This document shows positions 57,419 through 64,000 of a stretch of DNA of 64,000 nucleotides, piece by piece. Both the position numbers and the translations under genes were made by a program. The notes beneath the pieces were generated by a model that searched no databases, had not been told where the DNA came from, and saw only the letters and a list, made by a program, of their open reading frames with translations. Numbering within the stretch: position 1 is the first letter of the stretch; every line of letters starts with the position of its first letter. Source of the DNA: an uncultured Cohaesibacter sp. (GTDB taxonomy: Bacteria > Pseudomonadota > Alphaproteobacteria > Rhizobiales > Cohaesibacteraceae); assembly GCF_963676485.1 (NCBI RefSeq), contig NZ_OY781114.1, forward strand, positions 496,001-560,000. The letters are read 5' to 3'.

Positions 57419-58738
57419 TCAAGGCGTTTCGCTGTTCGCCCTGTTCAGCTCAGCATTGATCTTGAGGGGCTCAAGGAAAGGATTAAGCGCCATCATCGTC
57501 ATGTCAAGCGCACCGGAAAATGGCCGCAAGGACCGTCTGGCCAATTCGACACGCCGATCGATCTCGGCAGTGGAAGACATCAGGCGCGCGAGGCTTTGAA
57601 TGAGCTCGCGTTCGTTATGCAGGCATTCCGCACCGCCGGTTTGATCCAGCGCTTCGTAGATATTCTGGAAATTCTCCACGCTCGGACCATGCAGGATCGT
57701 ACAGCCCAGCCGCGCCGGTTCGATCGGGTTCTGTCCGCCATGGTTGACCAGAGAGCCACCGACAAATGCAATGCGCGACAGGCGATAGAACAGCCCCATT
57801 TCACCGATGGTATCGGCGATATAGATATCGGTTTTTGGCAAGAGGTCAGGCTCTTCGGAGCGACGCTGGATGCGCGGCACGATGCCGACCAATTCCTTCA
57901 TGATATCTTCACTGCGCTCGGGATGGCGCGGTACGATGATCGTCAGCAGGTTGGGGATGCGCACAGCCATGCGGCAATGGGCCTGAGCCAGAAGCCGCTC
58001 TTCCCCCGGATGGGTACTGGCCGCCACCCAGACCGGACGTTTGCCAACGCCAAGGCGCAGGCGCTGTAATTGTTCTTCATCGGCCTGAGGCGGTGGCACA
58101 TCGAATTTAAGGTTGCCGGTTACCTCGACCTGCGCCACGCCCAGATTGGTGTAGCGGTCCCTGTCGTCCTCGGTCTGGGCAAGACACAACGGCACATTAC
58201 CGAACATCTGCCGAAATACAGATGGGAATTTGGACCAGCGCCGGAATGACCGCTCGGACATGCGCCCATTGACGACGATCATGGGAATATCACGATTGTT
58301 CAATTCGGACAGAATAAAGGGCCAGATTTCCGATTCCACAAACAGCGCCATATCCGGCTGCCAGAAGTTGAGGAAGCGATTGACATAGGGTGCAATATCA
58401 AACGGCACGAACTGATGAAACGCTCCGCTCGGTAGATGCTTCTGCGCGATCTGGGCGGAGGTGACCGTTACGGTTGTCAAAAGCACCTGTGTGCCGGTTT
58501 CCGTGATCAGATTGATGAGGGGCAGCACCGCATTGGTTTCCCCTACCGATGCGGCATGCACCCAGATAAGAGGGCCAGAAGGCCGTGCGATGGAGGATTT
58601 GCCATAGCGCTCCTTGCGACGGGCCGGAATTTCTTTGCCCTTGCGCGCACGCAAACCCACCAACAGCGGAGCCAACGGGCTCGCCGCATATCCCGCCATG
58701 CGATAGGTGGAAAGTGCAAATCGTCCTGACCAGTCCAT
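57419..58738 (-). CDS. waaA: Kdo transferase WaaA (KdtA)
   Basis: The 439-residue GT30 glycosyltransferase adds Kdo from CMP-Kdo to lipid IVA on the inner membrane. Hallmarks: LIWVHAASVGETNAVLPLI, FVESEIWPFILSEL, PVWVAASTHPGEERLL, RIAFVGGSLVNHGGQNPIEPA. ATG 58738 is preferred over an adjoining TTG. The gene is followed by lpxK and preceded (with a 319-base gap) by an acyltransferase gene. Number of Kdo residues added cannot be told from sequence. Confidence 0.96.
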   Translation of the reverse strand: MDWSGRFALSTYRMAGYAASPLAPLLVGLRARKGKEIPARRKERYGKSSIARPSGPLIWVHAASVGETNAVLPLINLITETGTQVLLTTVTVTSAQIAQKHLPSGAFHQFVPFDIAPYVNRFLNFWQPDMALFVESEIWPFILSELNNRDIPMIVVNGRMSERSFRRWSKFPSVFRQMFGNVPLCLAQTEDDRDRYTNLGVAQVEVTGNLKFDVPPPQADEEQLQRLRLGVGKRPVWVAASTHPGEERLLAQAHCRMAVRIPNLLTIIVPRHPERSEDIMKELVGIVPRIQRRSEEPDLLPKTDIYIADTIGEMGLFYRLSRIAFVGGSLVNHGGQNPIEPARLGCTILHGPSVENFQNIYEALDQTGGAECLHNERELIQSLARLMSSTAEIDRRVELARRSLRPFSGALDMTMMALNPFLEPLKINAELNRANSETP

Positions 58739-59057
58739 CAATTATCCGTTCCGTTTTCCTAACTATGGCCCAAACTTATGGTCCAAAAGATGGCGGCGGG
58801 GATAAAATCAATAGCTTGCCCCTCAATACGAGGCCCCCGATAGCGCTGCCGCATGCTACAAATGTCCGAGCGAATGGCCAAGCCATTTCTACAATCATAT
58901 TTTATACAACCTTGCACATTACATGCAACTTTACCCAAACATGCAAGCGTTTATGTTCTTTTGCAAGGGTTTCTGCGCATTGAGCCCCTGCAGGGTAAAT
59001 ATATCTGCCCCGGCGCCGGACCATTCTGGTTACAATCAGAAACCTCTTGCCCGTGCT
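58739..59057. other. 319-base gap between waaA and the acyltransferase gene
   Basis: No gene is seen. In many rhizobia a DUF4170 gene lies in this neighbourhood; no frame here or at 59754-59995 resembles it. Confidence 0.5.
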
Positions 59058-59753
59058 CTAGCGTTTGAGGGTTTCGTAAGCTTTGCGGGTGGTTTCATTC
59101 AGAGCAGCTTCCACCGTCTGGCGCATGTGCTCCAATTCTTCCTCATCAGCCTCGCGCGACACATAAATGGGCTCGCCAATGATGAAGGCTGCCTTGCCGA
59201 AAGGCAAGTTGACCGATGCCTTGTCCCAGGTATCAAGGTCAATGCGTCGTGAAGAGGCATAGGCTGCCGGAATGATGGGGCGCCCACTCAGCTTAGCCAG
59301 AGTGACCACACCCAAACCGCATTCCCTTGCACCGGTTTTCGGCACATTGACCGTCATCACAACGCCCGTGCCTTCGCGCAGGCAGGACACCAGATTCTTG
59401 AGGGCAGAAATGCCACCCTTTGTCAGCGTCTTTGAGCGATTGCGCCCACCGGAGCCGCGCACCACGTCAACGCCAAGTGCTTCGGCGGCAACGCTGTTGA
59501 GATGTCCATCACCAGACCGCGACACCAGCGCCTTGAAAGGGTCGCCCTTGCGCTTGACCAGAGGCACCATGAAATGCTGCCCATGCCACAATGCCACAAT
59601 CGCCGGATAGTGGCCCTCGACCCTTGCGTAGCCATCGTCCGGATTGTTGACCATGCGTGTCGTAGCATGAACCAGCCGCAACCAGAGCGCAATCAGCCGT
59701 CCCCCCAATGTCAACACTGGTTTGGAGCGAAAAATTTTCTTCAACTCTCGCAC
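59058..59753 (-). CDS. lysophospholipid acyltransferase-like protein (DUF374)
   Basis: 231 residues from GTG 59753. One N-terminal hydrophobic segment (VLTLGGRLIALWLRLV), then the acyltransferase-like IVALWHGQHFMVPLV, followed by VSRSGDGHLNSVAAEALGVDVVRGSGGRNRSK and VVTLAKLSGRPIIPAAYASSRR. This is the DUF374/LPLAT pattern, with VPKTGAR replacing the usual DGPRGP, as in rhizobial members. It probably acylates a lipid in the inner membrane. Being in the lipid A cluster suggests a role in lipid A or phospholipid acylation, but this is inference. Confidence 0.85.
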   Translation of the reverse strand: MRELKKIFRSKPVLTLGGRLIALWLRLVHATTRMVNNPDDGYARVEGHYPAIVALWHGQHFMVPLVKRKGDPFKALVSRSGDGHLNSVAAEALGVDVVRGSGGRNRSKTLTKGGISALKNLVSCLREGTGVVMTVNVPKTGARECGLGVVTLAKLSGRPIIPAAYASSRRIDLDTWDKASVNLPFGKAAFIIGEPIYVSREADEEELEHMRQTVEAALNETTRKAYETLKR

Positions 59754-59995
59754 GGTTTGCGCCTACTCCGATCTGACCTGACGAAGAAAAACTCCTGCTC
59801 GAACAAGTCAGCCAGCTCCGTCTTATGCGCTCTCCATATAGTGCTATTTGTCAGCAAAGGAAAGAGCGGAGACCATGAGAGAGGCAAAGGTTCTGCCATA
59901 TTTCGGCTGTTAAATCTGGCAACATGATACAATCCACAAGCAGGAGCCCATAAACGGCTGCAAAGCCTTTGTTTTCAGCCAGCTCGAAGCCAGAC

Positions 59996-60838
59996 TCAGC
60001 CATGGCGCCTTTGCGGAAACTGAAGAACCGGCATCATCGGTGCAACCAGACGCCCGAGCGCCTTGCAGGAGGCATAAAGGCTATCATGATGCACATTGGG
60101 CCGATTATATTTCAGTAGATTGTTGGACTTGTCGCGCAGGATACCGTGTGCTTCCTCAACGATAAGATCCGCTGCGGCCAAATCCCAATCGTTGGCATCC
60201 TCACGCGCCAATGCCAGATCGAGCGCTCCGGTTGTTACCATGACGATCCGATAGGCCAGCGAGCGGACATAACCGGCATTCTGCACACCGGCACGGGCCA
60301 GCGGCCCTCTTGCAATGGCCGGACGCGGCCCAGCAACTCTTGCACCATCCAAATTGGCAAGGCGCGGGCATACAACGGGCACATTATTGAGCTGCGTGCC
60401 ACCAAAGCGGGAAGCACAATACATCTCCCCGCGCACAGGCGCGAACAAGACAGCTGCCACCGGTCTGTGATTCTCCACCACAGCCAGCGAAATGGTCCAT
60501 TCGGTGCCGCCGTCAATGAAGGCGCGGGTGCCATCAATGGGGTCAATGACGAATACGCGTTGTTTTTCCAGCCGCTCGGGGTTGTCTTCGCTCTCCTCGG
60601 AGAGCCAACCATAATCCGGGCGCGCGGCCATGAGCGTTTCCTTGAGAAACTCGTCAACAGCCAGATCGGCTTCGGTCACCGGGCTGTAATTCTGCTTGGT
60701 CCATACCTGGGGATCCCTGTTGAAATAACGCAGCGCAAGCGCCCCGGCCTTGCTGGCAGCCTCTTCCAGCAGCTGGGTGTCTTCCTTATAGGCGTGTTTG
60801 AAACCGGCAGATGCCTTGCAAGTCTTATCGTCCGGCAA
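59996..60838 (-). CDS. inositol-monophosphatase-family 3'(2'),5'-bisphosphate nucleotidase (CysQ-like)
   Basis: The 280-residue Mg-dependent phosphatase has the family motifs GWLSEESED, VFVIDPIDGTRAFIDGG (metal ligands) and DANDWDLAAADLIVEEAHG. Members dephosphorylate PAP/PAPS or inositol phosphates; CysQ-like is the usual assignment in this rhizobial context. The start is TTG 60838, with GAGGG about nine bases upstream inside pmbA; no ATG lies near the family N-terminus. It overlaps the pmbA 3' end by 14 bases, so the two are translationally linked. Confidence 0.9.
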   Translation of the reverse strand: MPDDKTCKASAGFKHAYKEDTQLLEEAASKAGALALRYFNRDPQVWTKQNYSPVTEADLAVDEFLKETLMAARPDYGWLSEESEDNPERLEKQRVFVIDPIDGTRAFIDGGTEWTISLAVVENHRPVAAVLFAPVRGEMYCASRFGGTQLNNVPVVCPRLANLDGARVAGPRPAIARGPLARAGVQNAGYVRSLAYRIVMVTTGALDLALAREDANDWDLAAADLIVEEAHGILRDKSNNLLKYNRPNVHHDSLYASCKALGRLVAPMMPVLQFPQRRHG

Positions 60839-62195
60839 CTGTCATGCCCTCTACCAGAATAGACGGTGCATTGACCGCATGTTCAAAGGAAAGATCGTCG
60901 GCAGGAATCATCCGTGCGAACATGTCGACGAGGTTGCCGGCAATGGTGATTTCGGAAATGGCTTCGGCCAGCTTACCATCCTTGATGCGAACCCCGGACG
61001 CGCCCCGGGAATAGTCCCCCGTCACCCCGTTCACGCCCTGCCCGATCAGGTCGGTGATATAGATCCCGTCCTTGATACCGGCAATCAATTCCTGCTGTGT
61101 GTGGGTGCCCTTCTCAAGGCGCAGATTGGTCGTGGATGGATAAGGGTTGGCACCGGAGCGGGTTGCCCGTCCGTTGGTTTTCATCCCGAGCTCTGCTGCT
61201 GTTGCGCTATCCAGAACCCACTGATTCAGATAGCCATTTTCAACCAGCGCCAGGGGCTGACAATCCACACCTTCCCCATCAAAGGGGCGCGAGCCAAGGC
61301 CGCGCGGCAGCATCGGATCGTCATTGATGCAAATGCCAGCCGGAAAGACCTGACGGCCAAGCTTGTCATTGAGGAAGGAGGTATGCCGCGCGATGGCAGC
61401 GCCATTGATGGCAGAGGCAAAATGGCCGACCAGCGTGGTGGCGACCCGCGGCTCGAACAGGATATCGTAAGTACCGGTTTCGATCTTGGCCGGATTAAGA
61501 CGGCTCACCGCCCGTTCGCCAGCCCGTCGCCCCACAAGGCTGGGTGAGCGCAAATCGTCCCGATGCACGGCAGACGAGAAGGAATAGTCCCGCTCCATTG
61601 TTGTACCGCTGCCTGCGATTGCGGTGACAGAGAAAGAAATGCGCGAAGACATATATGAGCCCACAAAGCCGTGGGACGTAGCCAGAACGGCGCCCCCCAG
61701 AAAATGTCCGGCACCAGCGCCACCGGATTTTGAGACCCCGTCCACAGCCATCGCCGCTTCTTCGGCTTCTTCCACCATGCGGGTCAGATCTTCCGAAGTG
61801 GGGATATTGAGATCGGCCGGATCACAGGCCTTGACCCGCTCGGCCACCAGGGATGGTTCCATCAGATCGCTGCGTGCAGCCAGTCGAGCAAAGGGATCAG
61901 GCGGGGACAGATGCGCCATGGCAACCGCCCGCTCTGCGAGTTTGGTCAGAATATCCAGATCGTCGGTGGTATTGGTGGAAATGGACGCCTTGCAGCCATC
62001 TATAAAGACACGCAACGCCATGGAGTCATTCTCGGAATGCTCATTCTCTTCCAGCGATCCGTCACGCAAACCAACCGAACTGGAGATCGCTCTGGCAGCG
62101 ACCGCATCAGCGGAGTCCGCTCCGGCCTTCATGGCGGCTTTTACGAGATGATGGGCTCTTTCCTCAATAATGGATTGATCAAGAAGGTCTGACAT
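60825..62195 (-). CDS. pmbA: TldD/PmbA-family protein PmbA (TldE)
   Basis: The 456-residue partner of TldD. It has the family's beta-rich N-terminal domain and VLDSATAAELGMKTNGRATR, but no HExxxH motif, as expected for the non-catalytic TldE subunit. Together with TldD (47463) it would form the TldD/E protease. The two subunits are encoded 12 kb apart on opposite strands, the normal situation in many bacteria. It is the first gene of the pmbA-cysQ-like unit. Confidence 0.94.
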   Translation of the reverse strand: MSDLLDQSIIEERAHHLVKAAMKAGADSADAVAARAISSSVGLRDGSLEENEHSENDSMALRVFIDGCKASISTNTTDDLDILTKLAERAVAMAHLSPPDPFARLAARSDLMEPSLVAERVKACDPADLNIPTSEDLTRMVEEAEEAAMAVDGVSKSGGAGAGHFLGGAVLATSHGFVGSYMSSRISFSVTAIAGSGTTMERDYSFSSAVHRDDLRSPSLVGRRAGERAVSRLNPAKIETGTYDILFEPRVATTLVGHFASAINGAAIARHTSFLNDKLGRQVFPAGICINDDPMLPRGLGSRPFDGEGVDCQPLALVENGYLNQWVLDSATAAELGMKTNGRATRSGANPYPSTTNLRLEKGTHTQQELIAGIKDGIYITDLIGQGVNGVTGDYSRGASGVRIKDGKLAEAISEITIAGNLVDMFARMIPADDLSFEHAVNAPSILVEGMTVAGR

Positions 62196-62477
62196 AAACT
62201 CTTGTCTTCTGCTTTGCTGGTGGAGCGAAAAACACGCTTTCCTTCTGTCTTAGGGGCTTGAAGCGGCTTGAGCAAGTAAAAAGGCATAAGGGCTTTGAGC
62301 ACAATCTGGGGGAAAGTGGTTGCCAAAAGGTGAAGATCCGACCCCGGTAATAATTCCCTAACCCTATATAATATCACGCTTTTTTAACCCTCTTAATTAA
62401 GCAAATGCTGAAGCCTGTTTGCTAGGCTGAGCCTATTCAAAAGAAGCATCCCATAAGGGGCTCGAAGGAGAAGGCTC

Positions 62478-63125
62478 GTGAGGCGTCAGGAAAATCAAAA
62501 ATACACGGAAGCCATTTCCTACCAGACTGTAGGGGCCGCACGTATAGACCCCCATAATCTGGCCAAGTATTTTCAATCCGGTGAGATCCGGTCCAAGGCA
62601 GCCAAGCTCAGCGGCTTCAGCGAAACCGCTTTGTTCGGCGCACAGGTGCCCGGTATCGTACAAATCAAAGCAGATCAGGTTCTGGTCGAATGCAATCTCA
62701 GCTGCGGTCTGCCGCTGCTCGTGCGCGTCCCGCTGGCTTATTATAAAGGTGTCGGGGCTCGTTTCATTGTCGGAAAACGCGAAGGCAATCCGCTGATCTG
62801 TATTCTCGAACTCGTTCATGACGATCCCAATCTGACCTTGCCCCTAATGGCAAGCACAGATCTGGAAGAAGCCGCTGTTGACTGGCAAAGCTGGTCCAAT
62901 CGTTATCATCTGCCCATGCTGCACAAGCCGCTGGGCGCTGGCGATTACGAAGTGGCCAGTGACAGGGATGGCCCGCTTGCTGATCTGGTGACAGGGCCGC
63001 AAATGCCACGGCGCCCTCATGCACAGATCTCGGCCCGTCGGCCACGTTTTCTTGTGCGTCGAAAAACCGGCATAACCGGTCCGATGCAACAGTTTGCAGG
63101 CCGTGAACTCATCGCGCGCAACTAG
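62478..63125 (+). CDS. DUF6101 family protein
   Basis: The 215-residue protein begins with GTG 62478 after GAAGGAGAAGG. The central part LPLLVRVPLAYYKGVGARF... LELVHDDPNLTLPL, followed by DWQSWSNRYHLPML, matches the rhizobial DUF6101 pattern. The C-terminus is basic (RRPHAQISARRPRFLVRRK). Function unknown. It is divergent from pmbA, as commonly seen in Hyphomicrobiales. TTAA motifs lie ~90 bases upstream (TTAACCCTCTTAATTAA near 62384). Confidence 0.8.
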   Translation: MRRQENQKYTEAISYQTVGAARIDPHNLAKYFQSGEIRSKAAKLSGFSETALFGAQVPGIVQIKADQVLVECNLSCGLPLLVRVPLAYYKGVGARFIVGKREGNPLICILELVHDDPNLTLPLMASTDLEEAAVDWQSWSNRYHLPMLHKPLGAGDYEVASDRDGPLADLVTGPQMPRRPHAQISARRPRFLVRRKTGITGPMQQFAGRELIARN

Positions 63126-63174
63126 GCGCGTTTGCAAGATAATATCCCAAGACCTGCACGAAAAAGACATATGT

Positions 63175-63205
63175 GAAAAAAGAGGGCCAATCGGCCCTCT
63201 TTGTC
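63175..63205. terminator. bidirectional terminator between DUF6101 and the Spy-like gene
   Basis: AGAGGGCC and GGCCCTCT form an 8-bp stem with a four-base loop, A-run to the left and TTTGTCTTT to the right. Confidence 0.8.
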
Positions 63206-63272
63206 TTTGCAGCAGCTTGTATTGAATTCTCACATGCTGGCTTCGCCTGACCGGCTCATTCTTTGAGAAATC

Positions 63273-63896
63273 TTAGCCCTCTTCGCATCCATTATGCTTG
63301 CGCCACATGGCGGCGTCATGCCCCTCTGGCACAGAAGCGCAGGCGTCTTTCTCTTCGTTATAGCCACGCAAGGCATTATAGCGCTCGATTTGCTCGGGCG
63401 TCACAATCCTTATTGCTTGCAGATGCGCAGAAAGATGAATGTAGCGCAACTTACGGCGGGCTTCCTCAATGTAGCCCAAGGCCGTACGCAACAGACCATC
63501 GTTGATACGGCCCGTTCTGAATTCCTTTTCAAGCTTGGCTTCAAGGAGGATATAGGTCTTTGCCTCCTTTTGCGCATCGCTTGTCATCTGTTCATAGAGC
63601 GCCTGGAGTTTTTCCACCTGCTCGGCGTCAAGGGCCAATTTATCTTTCATCTCGAGCAGATGCGCCGGTCCGGGATAGCCGTTGAGTTCGGCCGCCTTGG
63701 CGAGCCCCCAGCCGCCGCCCTTCTTCAACTCGTCAAGATCCTCTTGCGACAGGCTCTTGATGGTTCGATTTTGCTGCCCTGCATAATTCGATTGCTCTTC
63801 CGGCTTCTGCATACCCGCCGTCATTGCCTCCATGGGTATCAGAACGGCAAAAAAGGCACCAAAGCAAATGGAAGGGACATGATGGGATAAGGGCAT
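63273..63896 (-). CDS. Spy/CpxP-like periplasmic protein
   Basis: About 207 residues from ATG 63896 (a TTG at 63917 would add seven). A signal-like hydrophobic segment (CFGAFFAVLIPMEAM) precedes a mature, helix-rich domain: GWGLAKAAELNGYPGPAHLLEMKDKLALDAEQVEKLQALYEQM. This resembles Spy/CpxP/heavy-metal-resistance chaperones with the L-x-Q repeat pattern. The C-terminus has a His/Cys end (KHNGCEEG) that could bind metal. Likely an envelope stress chaperone; the family call is moderate. Confidence 0.7.
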   Translation of the reverse strand: MPLSHHVPSICFGAFFAVLIPMEAMTAGMQKPEEQSNYAGQQNRTIKSLSQEDLDELKKGGGWGLAKAAELNGYPGPAHLLEMKDKLALDAEQVEKLQALYEQMTSDAQKEAKTYILLEAKLEKEFRTGRINDGLLRTALGYIEEARRKLRYIHLSAHLQAIRIVTPEQIERYNALRGYNEEKDACASVPEGHDAAMWRKHNGCEEG

Positions 63897-64000
63897 GGAT
63901 GATCCAGGGTTGAACAAGTTGGTTTATGGTTTGAAGTGAGGCTATGATGGAGAATTCTACGTATTACACCATACATACCCCCTTTATGTGAACACAACAT

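Overview
The window reads as chromosomal DNA of an alphaproteobacterium, most likely a marine member of the Hyphomicrobiales (Rhizobiales). I lean towards a Cohaesibacter-like organism, but only tentatively. The evidence is a CcrM-type GANTC methyltransferase, a Brucella/Rhizobium-type Porin_2, rhizobial families of unknown function (DUF6101, DUF2093, DUF721/DciA), the smc-dsbA-DUF721-mutY neighbourhood and a CheY-CheZ pair. Nearly all of it is core genome. I see no IS element, prophage, CRISPR array, rRNA or tRNA.

Layout: 0-6 kb holds an ArsR-type regulator, pyruvate phosphate dikinase, a LysE-type exporter and the MeaB GTPase. 6-16 kb holds a SleB-type wall hydrolase, a chemoreceptor, a secreted Excalibur protein, a family-4-like uracil-DNA glycosylase divergent from ETF-ubiquinone oxidoreductase, and cheZ-like/cheY. 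16-30 kb holds a MaoC hydratase, a DJ-1/PfpI protein, a MATE pump, a lipoprotein, ribF-(amidase)-ileS-lspA-lipoprotein, a major porin and an unusual SRAP protein. 30-44 kb holds a small protein with a CheY-docking-like tail, a GST, a GFA protein, smc, a DsbA-like protein, a methyltransferase, ohr/ohrR, DUF721, ccrM, a MarR-GNAT fusion, a monooxygenase-like protein and GNAT/mutY. 44-52 kb holds two Cache chemoreceptors, an EF-hand protein, tldD and marC. 52-64 kb holds a DbpA-like DEAD-box helicase, a second MATE pump, DUF2093, and the envelope cluster lpxK-waaA-acyltransferase-cysQ-like-pmbA, followed by DUF6101 and a Spy/CpxP-like protein.

Themes: (1) Chemotaxis: three receptors, CheY, a CheZ-like phosphatase and a protein of unknown function that shares a FliM-like acidic tail with CheZ. 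(2) Cell-cycle control: CtrA-like TTAA motifs lie upstream of ccrM, cheY, the EF-hand gene and possibly the wall hydrolase, and the ccrM leader carries two GANTC sites. (3) Envelope biogenesis: lipid A/Kdo genes, lspA, porin, amidase and a BamF-like lipoprotein. (4) DNA repair: UDG, MutY and an SRAP protein.

The strongest lead is the SRAP (YedK/HMCES-like) protein at 29077-29877. It has lost the catalytic Cys2 and two other active-site residues, and it ends in QLDLF, a near-ideal beta-clamp-binding peptide. Next are the shared CheY-docking-like tails and a duplicated 3' end of the ETF-QO gene whose four substitutions are all synonymous.
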